Assembly: GCF_030268685.1 (NCBI RefSeq)
Contig: NZ_BSRQ01000018.1
Span: 1-64,000, forward strand
DNA from: Microtetraspora sp. NBRC 13810
Lineage (GTDB): Bacteria; Actinomycetota; Actinomycetes; Streptosporangiales; Streptosporangiaceae
Direction of reading: 5' to 3'
Length of the DNA stretch: 64,000 nt
A program made the translations under genes and the position numbers. Under the pieces are notes generated by a model that saw nothing but the letters and a program-made list of their open reading frames with translations, did not search any database and was not told where the DNA came from. Below are positions 28,752 through 38,508 of the stretch, one piece after another; the stretch's first letter is position 1, and every line of letters starts with the position of its first letter.

Positions 28752-28887
28752 CCAGCGGCCCGGCCGTACGGCTCCGGGCGGGCTGACCAGCGGTCCCGCC
28801 GTACGACTCCTGGCGGGCTGACCAGCGGTCCCGCGGTACGGCTCCTGGCGGGTGACCCGTGGCCGCGCCGGTCCGGCTCCGGGCGGA
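28748..28887. repeat. 35-bp tandem repeat starting at the P450 stop codon
   Basis: Three units begin with CTGACCAGCGG at 28748, 28783 and 28818, exactly 35 bp apart. A fourth degraded unit starts near 28853. Each carries CCGTACGGCTCC-like sequence. Unit 1 begins inside the P450 stop region. Confidence 0.8.
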
Positions 28888-28916
28888 CGCGGTTCGCCCG
28901 GAGCCGGACCCGAGGC

Positions 28917-29546
28917 TCAGCAGCGGTCGAGCATCTCCTCCAGTGCCGCCTTCTCCGCGCTGTCGACGGACAGGCCGTACTCGTTCTTGACCTCGATCCA
29001 GGATCGGGCGTAGGTGCAGTGGAAGCTCCGCTGCGGCGGCTTCCACACCCCGGGGTCCTTGTCACTCTTGGCCTGGTTCACGTTGTCGGTGACGGCCCAC
29101 AGCTGACTGGTGTCCAGGTCGTTGGCGAACGTACGGCGGCGCTGGGTGGACCAGTCCGCCGCGCCCGACCGCCACGCCTCGGCCAGCGGGACCATGTGGT
29201 CGATGTCGATGTCGGCGGCGTCCGTCCAGGTCTCCCCGTCGTAGGGCGAGTGCCACTCGCCGCGGACCGCGCGGCACTCGTTGTCCGCGACCACGTCCTG
29301 ACCGTCACGCCGCAGCACGATCTCCCTGGTGTCACAGCGTCCCTCGACCCGGTCCCAGTGCGGGAACAGGTCACGCTTGAAGCCGGCCATGCTGTCGGCC
29401 GGGGCCACGGTGAGACCTTTGAGCTGGATCCGGGCGGTGGACAGGGTGGGCGGCGGGGGCGGCGCGGCGACGGCCGGCACGGTGAGGAGGGAAAGGGCGA
29501 CGGCGAACGTGGATGCGCTCGTGACGAGCGGTGCACTGAGTTTCAC
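28917..29546 (-). CDS. Secreted HNH-type nuclease (DUF1524-like)
   Basis: Small exported protein of 209 aa with a signal peptide at residues 1-28 (hydrophobic TFAVALSLLTVPAVA, cleavage near AVA-A). The HNH nuclease core is DIDIDHMVPLAEAWRSGA (Asp-His-Met-Val), then RTFANDLDTSQLWAVTDNVNQAKSDKDPGVWKPP, which carries the conserved Asn and Lys. CTYARSWIEVKNEYGL follows. This is the secreted DUF1524/HNH group frequent in Streptomyces, probably for extracellular DNA degradation. The GTG at 29546 is chosen because the signal peptide starts there; the frame extends much further without coding features. Confidence 0.88.
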   Translation of the reverse strand: MKLSAPLVTSASTFAVALSLLTVPAVAAPPPPPTLSTARIQLKGLTVAPADSMAGFKRDLFPHWDRVEGRCDTREIVLRRDGQDVVADNECRAVRGEWHSPYDGETWTDAADIDIDHMVPLAEAWRSGAADWSTQRRRTFANDLDTSQLWAVTDNVNQAKSDKDPGVWKPPQRSFHCTYARSWIEVKNEYGLSVDSAEKAALEEMLDRC

Positions 29547-29925
29547 GCGCCGGACGGTAGAGACGCGCCCACGGGCGGTTCGATGCTCCACGCGGTCCTT
29601 GACGATCATTGGGGCAGGTGCTGCCGCTTTCCTGACGAACGGGCGTCCAGGCTTTCCGAGCCCGGTACGAGGCGTGCCCGCACGGCCGGTTGACGGTCGC
29701 CGGGAGGCGGGAGACGGCGGGGCGAAGGTCCGGCCCGCCCGGCGCGTGGCCGCGGACGGCCGGAGGCCGGGTCCAGGGACTGACCGGCCGCCCACGGTGC
29801 CGATAGGATCCGTCATCTCGGAACGCATCCGGCTCGAAGAGGTGAAACGCGGCATTCGACGCGATGCGCACGGGATCCCCGGGACGCCCAGCGTCGCCCC
29901 CTTCGAGTGACGGAGTGCCGCCCCC
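29547..29925. other. Divergent gene-free region
   Basis: 379 bp between the divergent HNH nuclease and nitrilase genes, presumably holding both promoters. I see a TTGACG near 29690 and a TTGACGATCATTG near 29598, but no matching -10 I would defend. No coding frame stands out. Confidence 0.45.
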
Positions 29926-31611
29926 ATGACCTCATCCCGGCGCGCCGAACGGCGCACGGTCACCGTCGGCGTCGTGCAGCTCACCGCGGCCCACGGAGAC
30001 GTGGCCGCCAACCTGGACGCCATCGAGGAACTGGCCGCGGCCGCCGCGGCGGACGGCGCCCGGGTGGTGGTGACCCCGGAGCTGGCGCTGACCGGCTACC
30101 TGTGGCCGGACGAGGACGCGGTGCGCGGCCTCGCCGAACCGGTGGACGGGCCGTCGGTCCGCCGCCTGGCGAAGCTGTGCCGGAGCACCGGGACCTGGCT
30201 GGTGCTCGGCCTGCCGGAGCTCGACCCCGGCCTCGGCACCCTGCACAACACGTGCGTGCTCGTCGGCCCCGACGGCCCCGCCGGCGCCTACCGCAAGGCG
30301 CACTCCTTCGTCGCCGATCCGCTGTGGGCGGTGGACGGGCACGCCCCGCCCCCGGTGTGGGACACCCCCGCGGGCCGGGTCGCCCCGCTGATCTGCGCGG
30401 ACGCCGACTACCCCGAGACGGCCCGGTACGCCGCGCTGGCCGGGGCCGACTGGGTCGCGCTGCCCACGGCCTGGGTGTTCGAACCGGGGCCGAGCGCCGT
30501 CTGGCGGCTGCGCGCCTGGGAGAACGGGCTGCCGCTGGTCGCCGCCGACCAGGCCGGGGCGGAGAGACTGGGCGCCCGCACCGTGCAGTTCGCCGGCGGG
30601 AGCTGCGTGCTCGACCACACCGGGACCGTGCTCGCCGCGCTGGACGACGGCCCGGGCCACCGTACGGCGACGCTCGACCTCGACGCCGCGGCGGCGGCCA
30701 GACGCGCCCGCCTCGCGGCCCGCCGCCCGGCCGAGTACCGCCCCCTCGCCCGCGCCACCGTCTGGCCCCGCCCCGACCGCGACGCCCTCCTCGGCGCCGC
30801 CGCCCGTTCCGGCGACCTCACTCTCGCGGTCCTGTCCGCGTCCCCGATCCGGCCGGGGACGGCGGCGGCTCCGCCGCCTCCGGAGGGCACCGGGCTCGCG
30901 GTGCTGCCCGCGTTCCACCTGACCGGCGGGGTGCCCGAGGCCGCGCGGGCGGGGCGGGCGGTGGACGGGCTGCGGGAGTGGTGCGCGGAGCACGGGTGCG
31001 AGGCGGTCACCGCGCTCGCCGTGCCCGCGGACGGCGGGGCGGCGCGGTACGCCGTGGTGCTCGTCGGCGCGGCGGGTGAGATCGCGCGCCGGGAGGTGAC
31101 GCACCTCGGGGCGCACGCGGCGTGGGCGGAGCCGGGGGAGGAGGGCCCGCGCACGGTCGCGCGGCCGTGGGGGAGCCTGGGGCTGCTGGCGGGTGAGGAG
31201 CTGGAGCCCTTCGAACCGTCGCGGGCGCTCGCGGTGCTCGGCGCCGACGTGCTGGCGGTGCCCGCGGCGGTGGACTGGCCCTTCCCGGTGCCGTTCGCCG
31301 GTACCAGGGTGCCGCTCAACCCGGCGGAACTGCGGGCGCCGCAGGAGGTGTTCGCCCATCCCGCGCGGCTGCGCGCCGGAGACTCGCACGTCTGGGTCGC
31401 GATGGCGAACGCGGGGCCGGTGCCGGGCGGGGTGTTCTCCCCGGACGCGGTGACGGTGCCGCGCGGCGAGGCGCTCGCCAGGGGAGAGGGCTGGGCCTCC
31501 CTGCGGGCCGACCTGGGCGGCGCGGCCGGACCGGGCGCGGCGTGCGCCGCCAAGCCCCAGCTCGCCCGCCGCCGTACGGACCTGTTCGGCGCCGCGATGC
31601 TGCGGCGCTGA
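29926..31611 (+). CDS. Tandem carbon-nitrogen hydrolase (nitrilase) protein
   Basis: A 561-aa protein with two nitrilase-like halves. The N-terminal half (about 10-260) has the complete Glu-Lys-Cys triad: Glu in VVTPELALTGYLWP, Lys in AYRKAHSF, and Cys in PLICADADYPETARYAAL. It should hydrolyse an amide or nitrile. The C-terminal half (about 290-550) follows the same strand order but has AVLPAFHLTGG, HLGAHAAWAE and LLAGEELEP at the corresponding places, so the triad seems lost. That half may be structural or regulatory. Most nitrilases have one domain of about 270 aa. The ATG has GGAG about ten bases upstream. Confidence 0.85.
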   Translation: MTSSRRAERRTVTVGVVQLTAAHGDVAANLDAIEELAAAAAADGARVVVTPELALTGYLWPDEDAVRGLAEPVDGPSVRRLAKLCRSTGTWLVLGLPELDPGLGTLHNTCVLVGPDGPAGAYRKAHSFVADPLWAVDGHAPPPVWDTPAGRVAPLICADADYPETARYAALAGADWVALPTAWVFEPGPSAVWRLRAWENGLPLVAADQAGAERLGARTVQFAGGSCVLDHTGTVLAALDDGPGHRTATLDLDAAAAARRARLAARRPAEYRPLARATVWPRPDRDALLGAAARSGDLTLAVLSASPIRPGTAAAPPPPEGTGLAVLPAFHLTGGVPEAARAGRAVDGLREWCAEHGCEAVTALAVPADGGAARYAVVLVGAAGEIARREVTHLGAHAAWAEPGEEGPRTVARPWGSLGLLAGEELEPFEPSRALAVLGADVLAVPAAVDWPFPVPFAGTRVPLNPAELRAPQEVFAHPARLRAGDSHVWVAMANAGPVPGGVFSPDAVTVPRGEALARGEGWASLRADLGGAAGPGAACAAKPQLARRRTDLFGAAMLRR

Positions 31612-31638
31612 CAGCCGCCCGGCGGCGGGCGCGGCGGG

Positions 31639-31767
31639 TCAGCCGACGAACAACTGGGTGAGCTTCAGGATCAGCTCGTAGACGCCGTAGGCGAGGGGCA
31701 GCCCCACCCACAGCCACGCGAGCACCATCAGCCCGGTACGGCGCGAGCCGTGATCCGCGGTCGTCAT
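31639..31767 (-). CDS. MFS transporter small subunit (OFA-associated), 42 aa
   Basis: Small one-helix membrane protein. After a short basic N terminus (MTTADHGSRRTG) it has a hydrophobic helix (LMVLAWLWVGLPLAYGVYELI) and a short tail. NCBI families describe such small proteins next to oxalate/formate-type antiporter genes in actinobacteria. Here its ATG overlaps the antiporter stop as ATGA, so the two should be made together. It probably stabilises or regulates the transporter; its exact role is unproven. Confidence 0.8.
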   Translation of the reverse strand: MTTADHGSRRTGLMVLAWLWVGLPLAYGVYELILKLTQLFVG

Positions 31768-33161
31768 GACGCGTCCCCCTTCGTGACCAGCGGCTCACGC
31801 TCCTCCGCGGGAGCGGGCTCGTGGAACCGGGAGTTCACCGGCCGGATCAGCTCGTTGGCCACGAACCCCACGGCGAGCAGGCCGATCATGATGTACAGCG
31901 ACGTCGTGTACAACGCGGGCCCGGTACGGCCGGCGTGCTCCTGCGCGTCGGCGATGGCGTTGACGATCAGCGGCCCCAGCACGCCGGCGGTCGACCAGGC
32001 GGTCAGCAGCCGGCCGTGGATCGCGCCCACCTGGTAGGTGCCGAACAGGTCCTTCAGGTAGGCGGGGACGGTCGCGAAGCCGCCGCCGTAGAAGGACAGG
32101 ATGCCCAGCGCGCAGATGATGAAGATCGGCTTGGAGTTGTCGCCGAAGTGCGCGATCGACAGGTACAGCAGGGCGCCCACGCCGAGGTAGACCCGGTAGA
32201 TGTTCTTGCGGCCGATCAGGTCGGAGGTCGAGGACCACACGATCCGGCCGGCCATGTTGGCCAGCGACAGCAGGGCGACGAAGCCCGCCGCCGCGCCGGC
32301 CGCGACCGGCGTGGCCGTGTCGGCGAAGAAGTCCTGGATCATGGGGGCGGCCTTCTCCAGGATGCCGATCCCCGCCGTGACGTTGAAGCACAGCACGATC
32401 CACAGGCACCAGAACTGCGGGGTGCGGATCGCGTTCCTGGCCGACACGTTGGCGGTGGTGACCAGGCGGCGCACGGTGGTCCTGGCGGGTGACCAGCCGG
32501 GCGGCGTCCAGCCGTCCGGCGGCACGCGGATCAGGAAGACGCCCAGCGACATGAAGACCGCGTAGACCAGGCCGTGCACGAGGAAGGCGGTGGCGATCCC
32601 GCCGGTGTCGGTGCCGAAGGACGACAGCATCTGCGCCGACCAGGGCGAGGCGATCAGGGCGCCGCCGCCGAAACCCATGATCGCGATTCCGGTGGCCATT
32701 CCGGGCCGGTCCGGAAACCATTTGATCAGCGTGGAGACGGGCGAGATGTAACCGATACCGAGGCCGATACCGCCGACGAAGCCGTATCCCAGCACCACGA
32801 GCCAGTACTGGTGGGTGTAGACGCCGAGGGCGGAGAGCAGGAAGCCGGAGGAGAAGCAGATCGCCGAGACGAACATCGCCCAGCGCGGGCCGTTGCGCTC
32901 GACCAGCGTGCCGCCGAAGGCGGCGGACAGGCCGAGCATGACTATGCCCAGCTGGAAGGGCAGGGCGCTGAGCGTGCCGGACAGGCCGAGCGCCGATTCC
33001 AGTGGGGGCTTGAACACACTCCAGGCGTAGGCCTGGCCGATGGCCAGGTGCACCGACAGCGCCGCGGGGGGTACGAGCCAGCGGCTCCAGGTGGGGGGCG
33101 CAACAGTGTGCGATCGATCGAGGAAACCGAAATTGGGTCTTTGACCCACTTCGTCACGCAT
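31764..33161 (-). CDS. OFA-family MFS transporter (oxalate/formate antiporter-like)
   Basis: Twelve-helix major facilitator of the oxalate:formate antiporter family, 465 aa. IGQAYAWSVFKPPLE in helix 1, RNGPRWAMFVSAICFSSGFLLSALGV, and GGIGLGIGYISPVSTLIKWFPDRPGMATGIAIMGFGGGALI are family-typical. DLIGRKNIYRVYLG is the central loop. The substrate may be another carboxylate, since no oxalate decarboxylase or formyl-CoA gene is nearby. I start at ATG 33161; TACTGT six bases upstream resembles a -10, so the mRNA may be leaderless. The last codons overlap the small-subunit gene. Confidence 0.9.
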   Translation of the reverse strand: MRDEVGQRPNFGFLDRSHTVAPPTWSRWLVPPAALSVHLAIGQAYAWSVFKPPLESALGLSGTLSALPFQLGIVMLGLSAAFGGTLVERNGPRWAMFVSAICFSSGFLLSALGVYTHQYWLVVLGYGFVGGIGLGIGYISPVSTLIKWFPDRPGMATGIAIMGFGGGALIASPWSAQMLSSFGTDTGGIATAFLVHGLVYAVFMSLGVFLIRVPPDGWTPPGWSPARTTVRRLVTTANVSARNAIRTPQFWCLWIVLCFNVTAGIGILEKAAPMIQDFFADTATPVAAGAAAGFVALLSLANMAGRIVWSSTSDLIGRKNIYRVYLGVGALLYLSIAHFGDNSKPIFIICALGILSFYGGGFATVPAYLKDLFGTYQVGAIHGRLLTAWSTAGVLGPLIVNAIADAQEHAGRTGPALYTTSLYIMIGLLAVGFVANELIRPVNSRFHEPAPAEEREPLVTKGDAS

Positions 33162-33262
33162 GCCGGAACAGTATGTCAAAAGCTGGGTAAGCGTCGAGAT
33201 CTTCGTCAATATCCGGCAAGATCCACGGTGACGTGCGGTCAAAGGAGAGGGCGAGGATCGAC

Positions 33263-34069
33263 GTGGAAGAGATCGGCGTACCCGCGGGCGTGGACCCGAC
33301 TGTGCCCAGTGTGGCCCGGATGTACGACTATTACCTGGGCGGCAAGGACAACTTCGCGGCCGATCGGGCGGCCGCCGACAAGATCATCGAGATTTTACCC
33401 AACGTCGGTGACATCGCCAGGGAGAACCGCGCCTTCCTGGTCCGCACGGTGACCCATCTGGCCGGGCTGGGCGTCCGCCAGTTCCTCGACATCGGCGCCG
33501 GCCTGCCGACCAGGCGCAACGTGCACGAGGTCGCCCAGGAGGCCGCCCCCGGGTCACGGGTCGTCTACGTGGACAACGACCCCATCGTGCTCGCGCACGC
33601 CCGCGCCATCCTCGCCGAGAACGCCGACGTGATCGCCCTCGACGCCGACATGCGCGACCCGGCGGCCCTCCTCGCCCACCCCGGGATCCGCGCCCACCTC
33701 GACTTCTCCCGCCCCGTGGCCATCCTCATGCTGGGCGTCCTGCACTTCGTCCCCGACGACGCGGAGGCGTCCGCGATCGCCGGGACCTTCAGGGCGGCCC
33801 TCACCCCCGGCGGCTACCTCGTCGTGTCGCACGGCTCCCTCGGCGAGCTGACCGAGGAACAGGAGAAGGAGGGCCGCTCGGTCATCGGCCGCACCTCGGT
33901 CCCCGGCGCCACCTCCCGCACCCCCGCCCAGGTGCTGTCCTTCTTCGACGGCCTCGACGTGCTGGACCCCGGCGTCGTCCCGCTCCAGGACTGGCGGCCG
34001 GAGGACCGGGCGCCGTTCCACGAGCCGGGCCAGGCGGGGGCGGTCGGCGGGGTGGGGCGGATGCCCTAG
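33263..34069 (+). CDS. SAM-dependent methyltransferase (PF04672)
   Basis: S-adenosylmethionine-dependent methyltransferase of the actinobacterial PF04672 (formerly DUF574) family, 268 aa. VARMYDYYLGGKDNFAADR is the family hallmark. The SAM-binding glycine loop is FLDIGAGLPTRRNVHEVAQ, and YVDNDPIVLAHARAIL binds the ribose. LMLGVLHFVPDDAEA closes the pocket. The methyl acceptor is not known for most members. I prefer the GTG at 33263 because GAGGA stands five bases upstream; a GTG at 33233 is also in frame. It is divergent from the OFA transporter. Confidence 0.88.
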   Translation: MEEIGVPAGVDPTVPSVARMYDYYLGGKDNFAADRAAADKIIEILPNVGDIARENRAFLVRTVTHLAGLGVRQFLDIGAGLPTRRNVHEVAQEAAPGSRVVYVDNDPIVLAHARAILAENADVIALDADMRDPAALLAHPGIRAHLDFSRPVAILMLGVLHFVPDDAEASAIAGTFRAALTPGGYLVVSHGSLGELTEEQEKEGRSVIGRTSVPGATSRTPAQVLSFFDGLDVLDPGVVPLQDWRPEDRAPFHEPGQAGAVGGVGRMP

Positions 34070-34182
34070 GAGGTGTGCGCAGTGAGCCGCGGCAGACCGG
34101 CCGGCACGTCGGCCCCTGCCCCGGCCGGCCCGCTCGACTCGCGCCGTTCTGCGACCCGCCGCCGCTCGGGACGACCGGTGCG

Positions 34183-35181
<999 letters not shown>

Positions 35182-36396
35182 TCAGAACAGGCCGTTCACC
35201 GGGGGCTCGGCGCCGGTGAGATGGTGGGCGCCCACCACGGCGGCCTTCCACTGGCGGGGGTTGTGGCTGGCCACGGTACGCGCGTTGCGCCAGTGCCGGT
35301 CCAGGTTGTGCCCGCGCAGCGTCGCCGAGCCGCCGGCCACGTCGAACAGCAGCTCGCCCGCCTTGAGCGCGGCCTCGGCGGCGAAGAACTGCGCCTGGGC
35401 CACCTCGACGGACGCCCCGGTCAGCGAGGCGGGGGAGAGGCCGTCCCGCCAGGCGCGGTCGATCGCCCCGGCCGCGCGCAGCACCGCCGCCTCGGCCGCG
35501 TAGGCGCGGGCGGAGATCTCGCCCACCGCCTGCCGGACGTAGGGGTCGTCCACCGAGCGGACGGCGCCGCTGTGCTGGATGGGCCTGGCCCGCTCGCGGG
35601 CGAAGGCGACCGCGTCGGCGAGGGCGTTCCTGGCGATGCCCGCCTGCACCGCGGCCAGGTAGAGCTGCAGGAACGGGGTGACCGGAGAACGCCCCTCCCC
35701 GGCGTCCCGGTGCACGATCTCCTCCGGGTGGACGGTGACGTCGTCCAGTTCGGTGGTGCCGCTGGCGGTCAGCCGCTGGCCGATGCCGTCGAAGTCGTCC
35801 ACCAGGCGCAGCCCCGGACGGTCGCGCGGCACGGTGAAGAACACCTTCCGCCCCTCCTCGTCCACCGCGACGCTGCCGATCCAGTCGGCGAACAGCGCGC
35901 CCGTACTGTAGAACTTCACCCCGTTGACCTTGTAGTGGTCGCCGTGCCGGGTGATCCGGGAGCCGACGGCGCCGTTCGGCCCGCCGGTCTCCCAGCCGGC
36001 GTTGCCGAAGACGTCGCCGGCCAGGAACCTGGGGAACCACACCTGCCGGTCGGTCTCCGGCCCGGCCAGCAGCGCCTCCACCCGCCCGAAGCAGGGCCGG
36101 ACCGCCTGGGCGATGTTGGAGTCGGCCGCGGCCAGGTCCACGACGAAGCCGATCACCTCCTCGACGGAGGAGCCGGCGCCGCCGTACCGGGCCGGGACGC
36201 GGAAGGTGAACAGGCCGGCCTCGGCGAGTCGGCGGACCTCCGCGCGCGGCAGCTCGCGCAGCCGTTCGCGGTCGGCCGCGCCCGCGGCCAGCTCGGCCAG
36301 GAGCGCGCCGGCGCGCTCGCGCAACCCGGTCACGCCGGAAGCAGGGGACATCTCGGGGTCCTTCTCGACAAGCTGTGCTGGAACGGTACGTGTCAT
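35182..36396 (-). CDS. DszC/SfnB-like flavin-dependent monooxygenase
   Basis: Acyl-CoA-dehydrogenase-fold flavoprotein, 404 aa, of the SfnB/DszC group that uses reduced FMN to oxidise sulfur compounds. AGLFTFRVPARYGGAGSSVEEV, VNGVKFYSTGALFADW, DDFDGIGQRLTASGTTELDDV and the C-terminal HNLDRHWRNARTVASHNPRQWK are the characteristic blocks. The lack of an acyl-CoA catalytic Glu pattern and the RHWRNART tail separate it from true dehydrogenases. It neighbours a remnant paralogue and an organosulfur-type ABC locus. A reduced-flavin supplier is not seen nearby. Confidence 0.88.
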   Translation of the reverse strand: MTRTVPAQLVEKDPEMSPASGVTGLRERAGALLAELAAGAADRERLRELPRAEVRRLAEAGLFTFRVPARYGGAGSSVEEVIGFVVDLAAADSNIAQAVRPCFGRVEALLAGPETDRQVWFPRFLAGDVFGNAGWETGGPNGAVGSRITRHGDHYKVNGVKFYSTGALFADWIGSVAVDEEGRKVFFTVPRDRPGLRLVDDFDGIGQRLTASGTTELDDVTVHPEEIVHRDAGEGRSPVTPFLQLYLAAVQAGIARNALADAVAFARERARPIQHSGAVRSVDDPYVRQAVGEISARAYAAEAAVLRAAGAIDRAWRDGLSPASLTGASVEVAQAQFFAAEAALKAGELLFDVAGGSATLRGHNLDRHWRNARTVASHNPRQWKAAVVGAHHLTGAEPPVNGLF

Positions 36397-36407
36397 GGCG
36401 AGCCGGG

Positions 36408-36710
36408 TCAGAGCAGGCCGTGCCGGGGTGGTAGCTGACCGTTGAGGACGTAGCGGCCGATGTGCTGGAGCTTCCAGCGGGCCGGGTCGTGCAGGGTGTG
36501 CGTCCTGGCGTTGCGCCAGTGCCGGTTCAGGTTGAGCGGCTCCAGGCTGGAGCGGGTGCCGCCGAGCTCGAAGACCGCGCCGCCCAGCTCGACGGCCACC
36601 GGCTCGGCGTACGCCTTGGCGGCGGCGACCGCGATCGAGGCGGCGCCGTCGTCGGCGATCACGCGGACGGCCGGCCGGTCGGCCACAGGCGGAGCGCTTT
36701 CGGTACTCAT
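36408..36710 (-). pseudogene. Internally deleted SfnB/DszC-like remnant, 100 aa
   Basis: The ORF is open but too short for the fold. Residues 1-30 look like the start of an SfnB protein (PAVRVIADDGAASIAVA). Residues 31-100 match only the last part of the same family (AAAKAYAEPVAVELGGAVFELGG, then LNLNRHWRNARTHTLHDPARWK and the end NGQLPPRHGLL). About 300 central residues carrying the flavin site are missing, with the frame kept. It lies 11 bp upstream of the intact DszC/SfnB-like gene. No clear ribosome site precedes the ATG. It is probably a relic, though a short assembly partner cannot be excluded. Confidence 0.7.
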
Positions 36711-36788
36711 GGGGGTCTTTATCCGTTCTGCGAAGGAAGCTACGATCTACCCTAATCCCTCAAAACAGGTAGGCAATATATGCAATAC

Positions 36789-36818
36789 GTCACATTGCAA
36801 TGACACACATCACATTGC
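36789..36818. promoter_or_regulatory. TCACATTGC direct repeat with CATTGCAATG palindrome
   Basis: TCACATTGC occurs at 36790-36798 and 36810-36818, 20 bp apart, and CATTGCAATG (36793-36802) is a 10-bp palindrome. They sit in an unusually AT-rich stretch between the divergent remnant and ABC operon, 20-49 bases before the first lipoprotein ATG, so they probably mark promoter and operator. Confidence 0.5.
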
Positions 36819-36837
36819 CCCTTTAAGGTCTGGGCCC

Positions 36838-38508
36838 ATGACCCGAGGCACCCCCTCCCGACCATTCCTGCTCTCCGCACTGCTCACCCTGTCCCTGGCC
36901 GCCTCGCTGGCCGCCTGCGGCGGCGCCGTCACCGGCGCGGGCGCCGGCGGCGGCGCCGGTGACGGCGCCTCCGGCACGCCGCGCCGGGGCGGCACGCTGG
37001 TGCTCGGCGAGAACGGCGACGAGCCGGCCTGTCTCGACCCGCACCAGCTCAGCGCCACCAACACCACCGTCGTCGACCGTCCGATCTTCGACTCCCTGCT
37101 CTGGCAGGACCCCGCGGGCAAGCTGCACCCCTGGCTGGCCTCCTCCTGGAAGGTCTCGCCCGACGGGCTCACCTACACCTTCGAACTGCGCCACGGCGTG
37201 AAGTTCCACGACGGCTCCGCGTGGAACGCCGAGGCGCTCAAGGCCAACTTCGAGCACATGCGGGACCCGGCCACCAAGTCCCCGCTGGCCGCGGCGTACA
37301 TCGCGCCCTACAAGGACGCCGAGGTGACCGGCGAGTACACGCTGGAGGTGCGCCTCGCCACGCCGTACTCGGCCTTCCTCAACGTGCTGGCGCAGTCCTA
37401 CCTGGGGATGATCTCCGCCAAGCAGATCAAGGAGGCCCCGCAGACCACCTGTGAGCACCCGATCGGCTCCGGCCCGTTCGTCTTCGGCAAGTGGGTCAAG
37501 GGGCAGAACATCACCTACCGCCGCAACCCCGACTACACCTGGGGCCCGCCGGGAGCCGCGCACACCGGGCCCGCCTACCTGGACGGGCTGGAGATCCGCT
37601 TCCTCGCCGAGGACGCCACCCGCTACAACGCGCTCGCGTCCGGCGAGGTGAACGTCATCGACAACACCCCGCCGGTCAACGTCCCCGACGTGAAGAGCGA
37701 CCCCGGTCTGCGCTTCGCGTCGATCGAGCGGCCCGGCCACCCCTTCTCCATCTGGCTGAACACCTCCCGCGCGCCCTTCGACGACGTCCGGGTACGGCGG
37801 GCGATCACGCTCGCCGTGGACCGCCGGGCGATCGTGGACAGCGTGTCCTTCGGCCAGTGGAAGGTGGCCGGCGGCTTCGTCACCCCCTCCACCCCCGACT
37901 ACGCCGGCGACCCGGAGGGGAAGATCTCCCACGACGAGGCCGAGGCGAACCGGCTGCTCGACGAGGCCGGCTGGAAGCGCGGGCCGGACGGCATCCGGGT
38001 CAAGGACGGCAGGCGGCTGACCGCGGTCGCCCTGGACACCGGCGCCGTCCCGCAGAACACCCAGATCCTCGTGCAGGCCCAGGCCGCCGCGGCGAAGGCC
38101 GGCCTGCAGGTGAAGATCGAGAGTGTCACCTCGCAGGTCCAGTCGGACCGTACGGCGAGCGGCGACTTCGACATCTCCGTCGGCATCTGGACCACCAACA
38201 CCGCCGACGTGCTGTGGATCCAGTACTCCTCGGCGAACATCACCACCCCCGACCGGCGCGGCCAGAACACCACCCGGCTGGACGACCCCGAGCTCGACCG
38301 CCTCCTCGACGACGCCCGCAAGGCCACCGACGAGAAGACCAGGGCCGGGCTCTACACCCGGGCGCAGGCGAGGCTGATCGACCTCGCGCCCGCCATCCCG
38401 CTGTACAACCGGCCGAGCCTCGTCTCCCGTCAGAGCACGGTCCAGGGGCTGGGCTGGGACAACGCCTACGGCGCCGTCAACTTCTACGACACCTGGCTGG
38501 ATCGATGA
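36838..38508 (+). CDS. ABC transporter substrate-binding lipoprotein 1 (SBP_bac_5)
   Basis: Exported solute-binding lipoprotein of the peptide/nickel/opine family, 556 aa. The signal ends with lipobox LAAC-GG (about residue 28). RRGGTLVLGENGDEPACLDPHQ, SSWKVSPDGLTYTFELRHGVKFHDGSAWNAEALKANFEHMRDP and DDVRVRRAITLAVDRRAIV are family blocks. It is the first gene of a plus-strand operon. Its stop overlaps the ATG of a paralogue with which it shares a 122-bp identical stretch. Given the neighbouring monooxygenases, the ligand is more likely an organosulfur compound or small peptide than a nutrient peptide. Confidence 0.9.
   Translation: MTRGTPSRPFLLSALLTLSLAASLAACGGAVTGAGAGGGAGDGASGTPRRGGTLVLGENGDEPACLDPHQLSATNTTVVDRPIFDSLLWQDPAGKLHPWLASSWKVSPDGLTYTFELRHGVKFHDGSAWNAEALKANFEHMRDPATKSPLAAAYIAPYKDAEVTGEYTLEVRLATPYSAFLNVLAQSYLGMISAKQIKEAPQTTCEHPIGSGPFVFGKWVKGQNITYRRNPDYTWGPPGAAHTGPAYLDGLEIRFLAEDATRYNALASGEVNVIDNTPPVNVPDVKSDPGLRFASIERPGHPFSIWLNTSRAPFDDVRVRRAITLAVDRRAIVDSVSFGQWKVAGGFVTPSTPDYAGDPEGKISHDEAEANRLLDEAGWKRGPDGIRVKDGRRLTAVALDTGAVPQNTQILVQAQAAAAKAGLQVKIESVTSQVQSDRTASGDFDISVGIWTTNTADVLWIQYSSANITTPDRRGQNTTRLDDPELDRLLDDARKATDEKTRAGLYTRAQARLIDLAPAIPLYNRPSLVSRQSTVQGLGWDNAYGAVNFYDTWLDR
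37186..37307. repeat. 122-bp segment identical to 38841-38962
   Basis: The tandem binding-protein genes share this block without a single base difference, including third positions, while flanking codons diverge. It codes LRHGVKFHDG through AAAYIA and is spaced 1655 bp from its partner. This suggests recent gene conversion. Confidence 0.85.
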
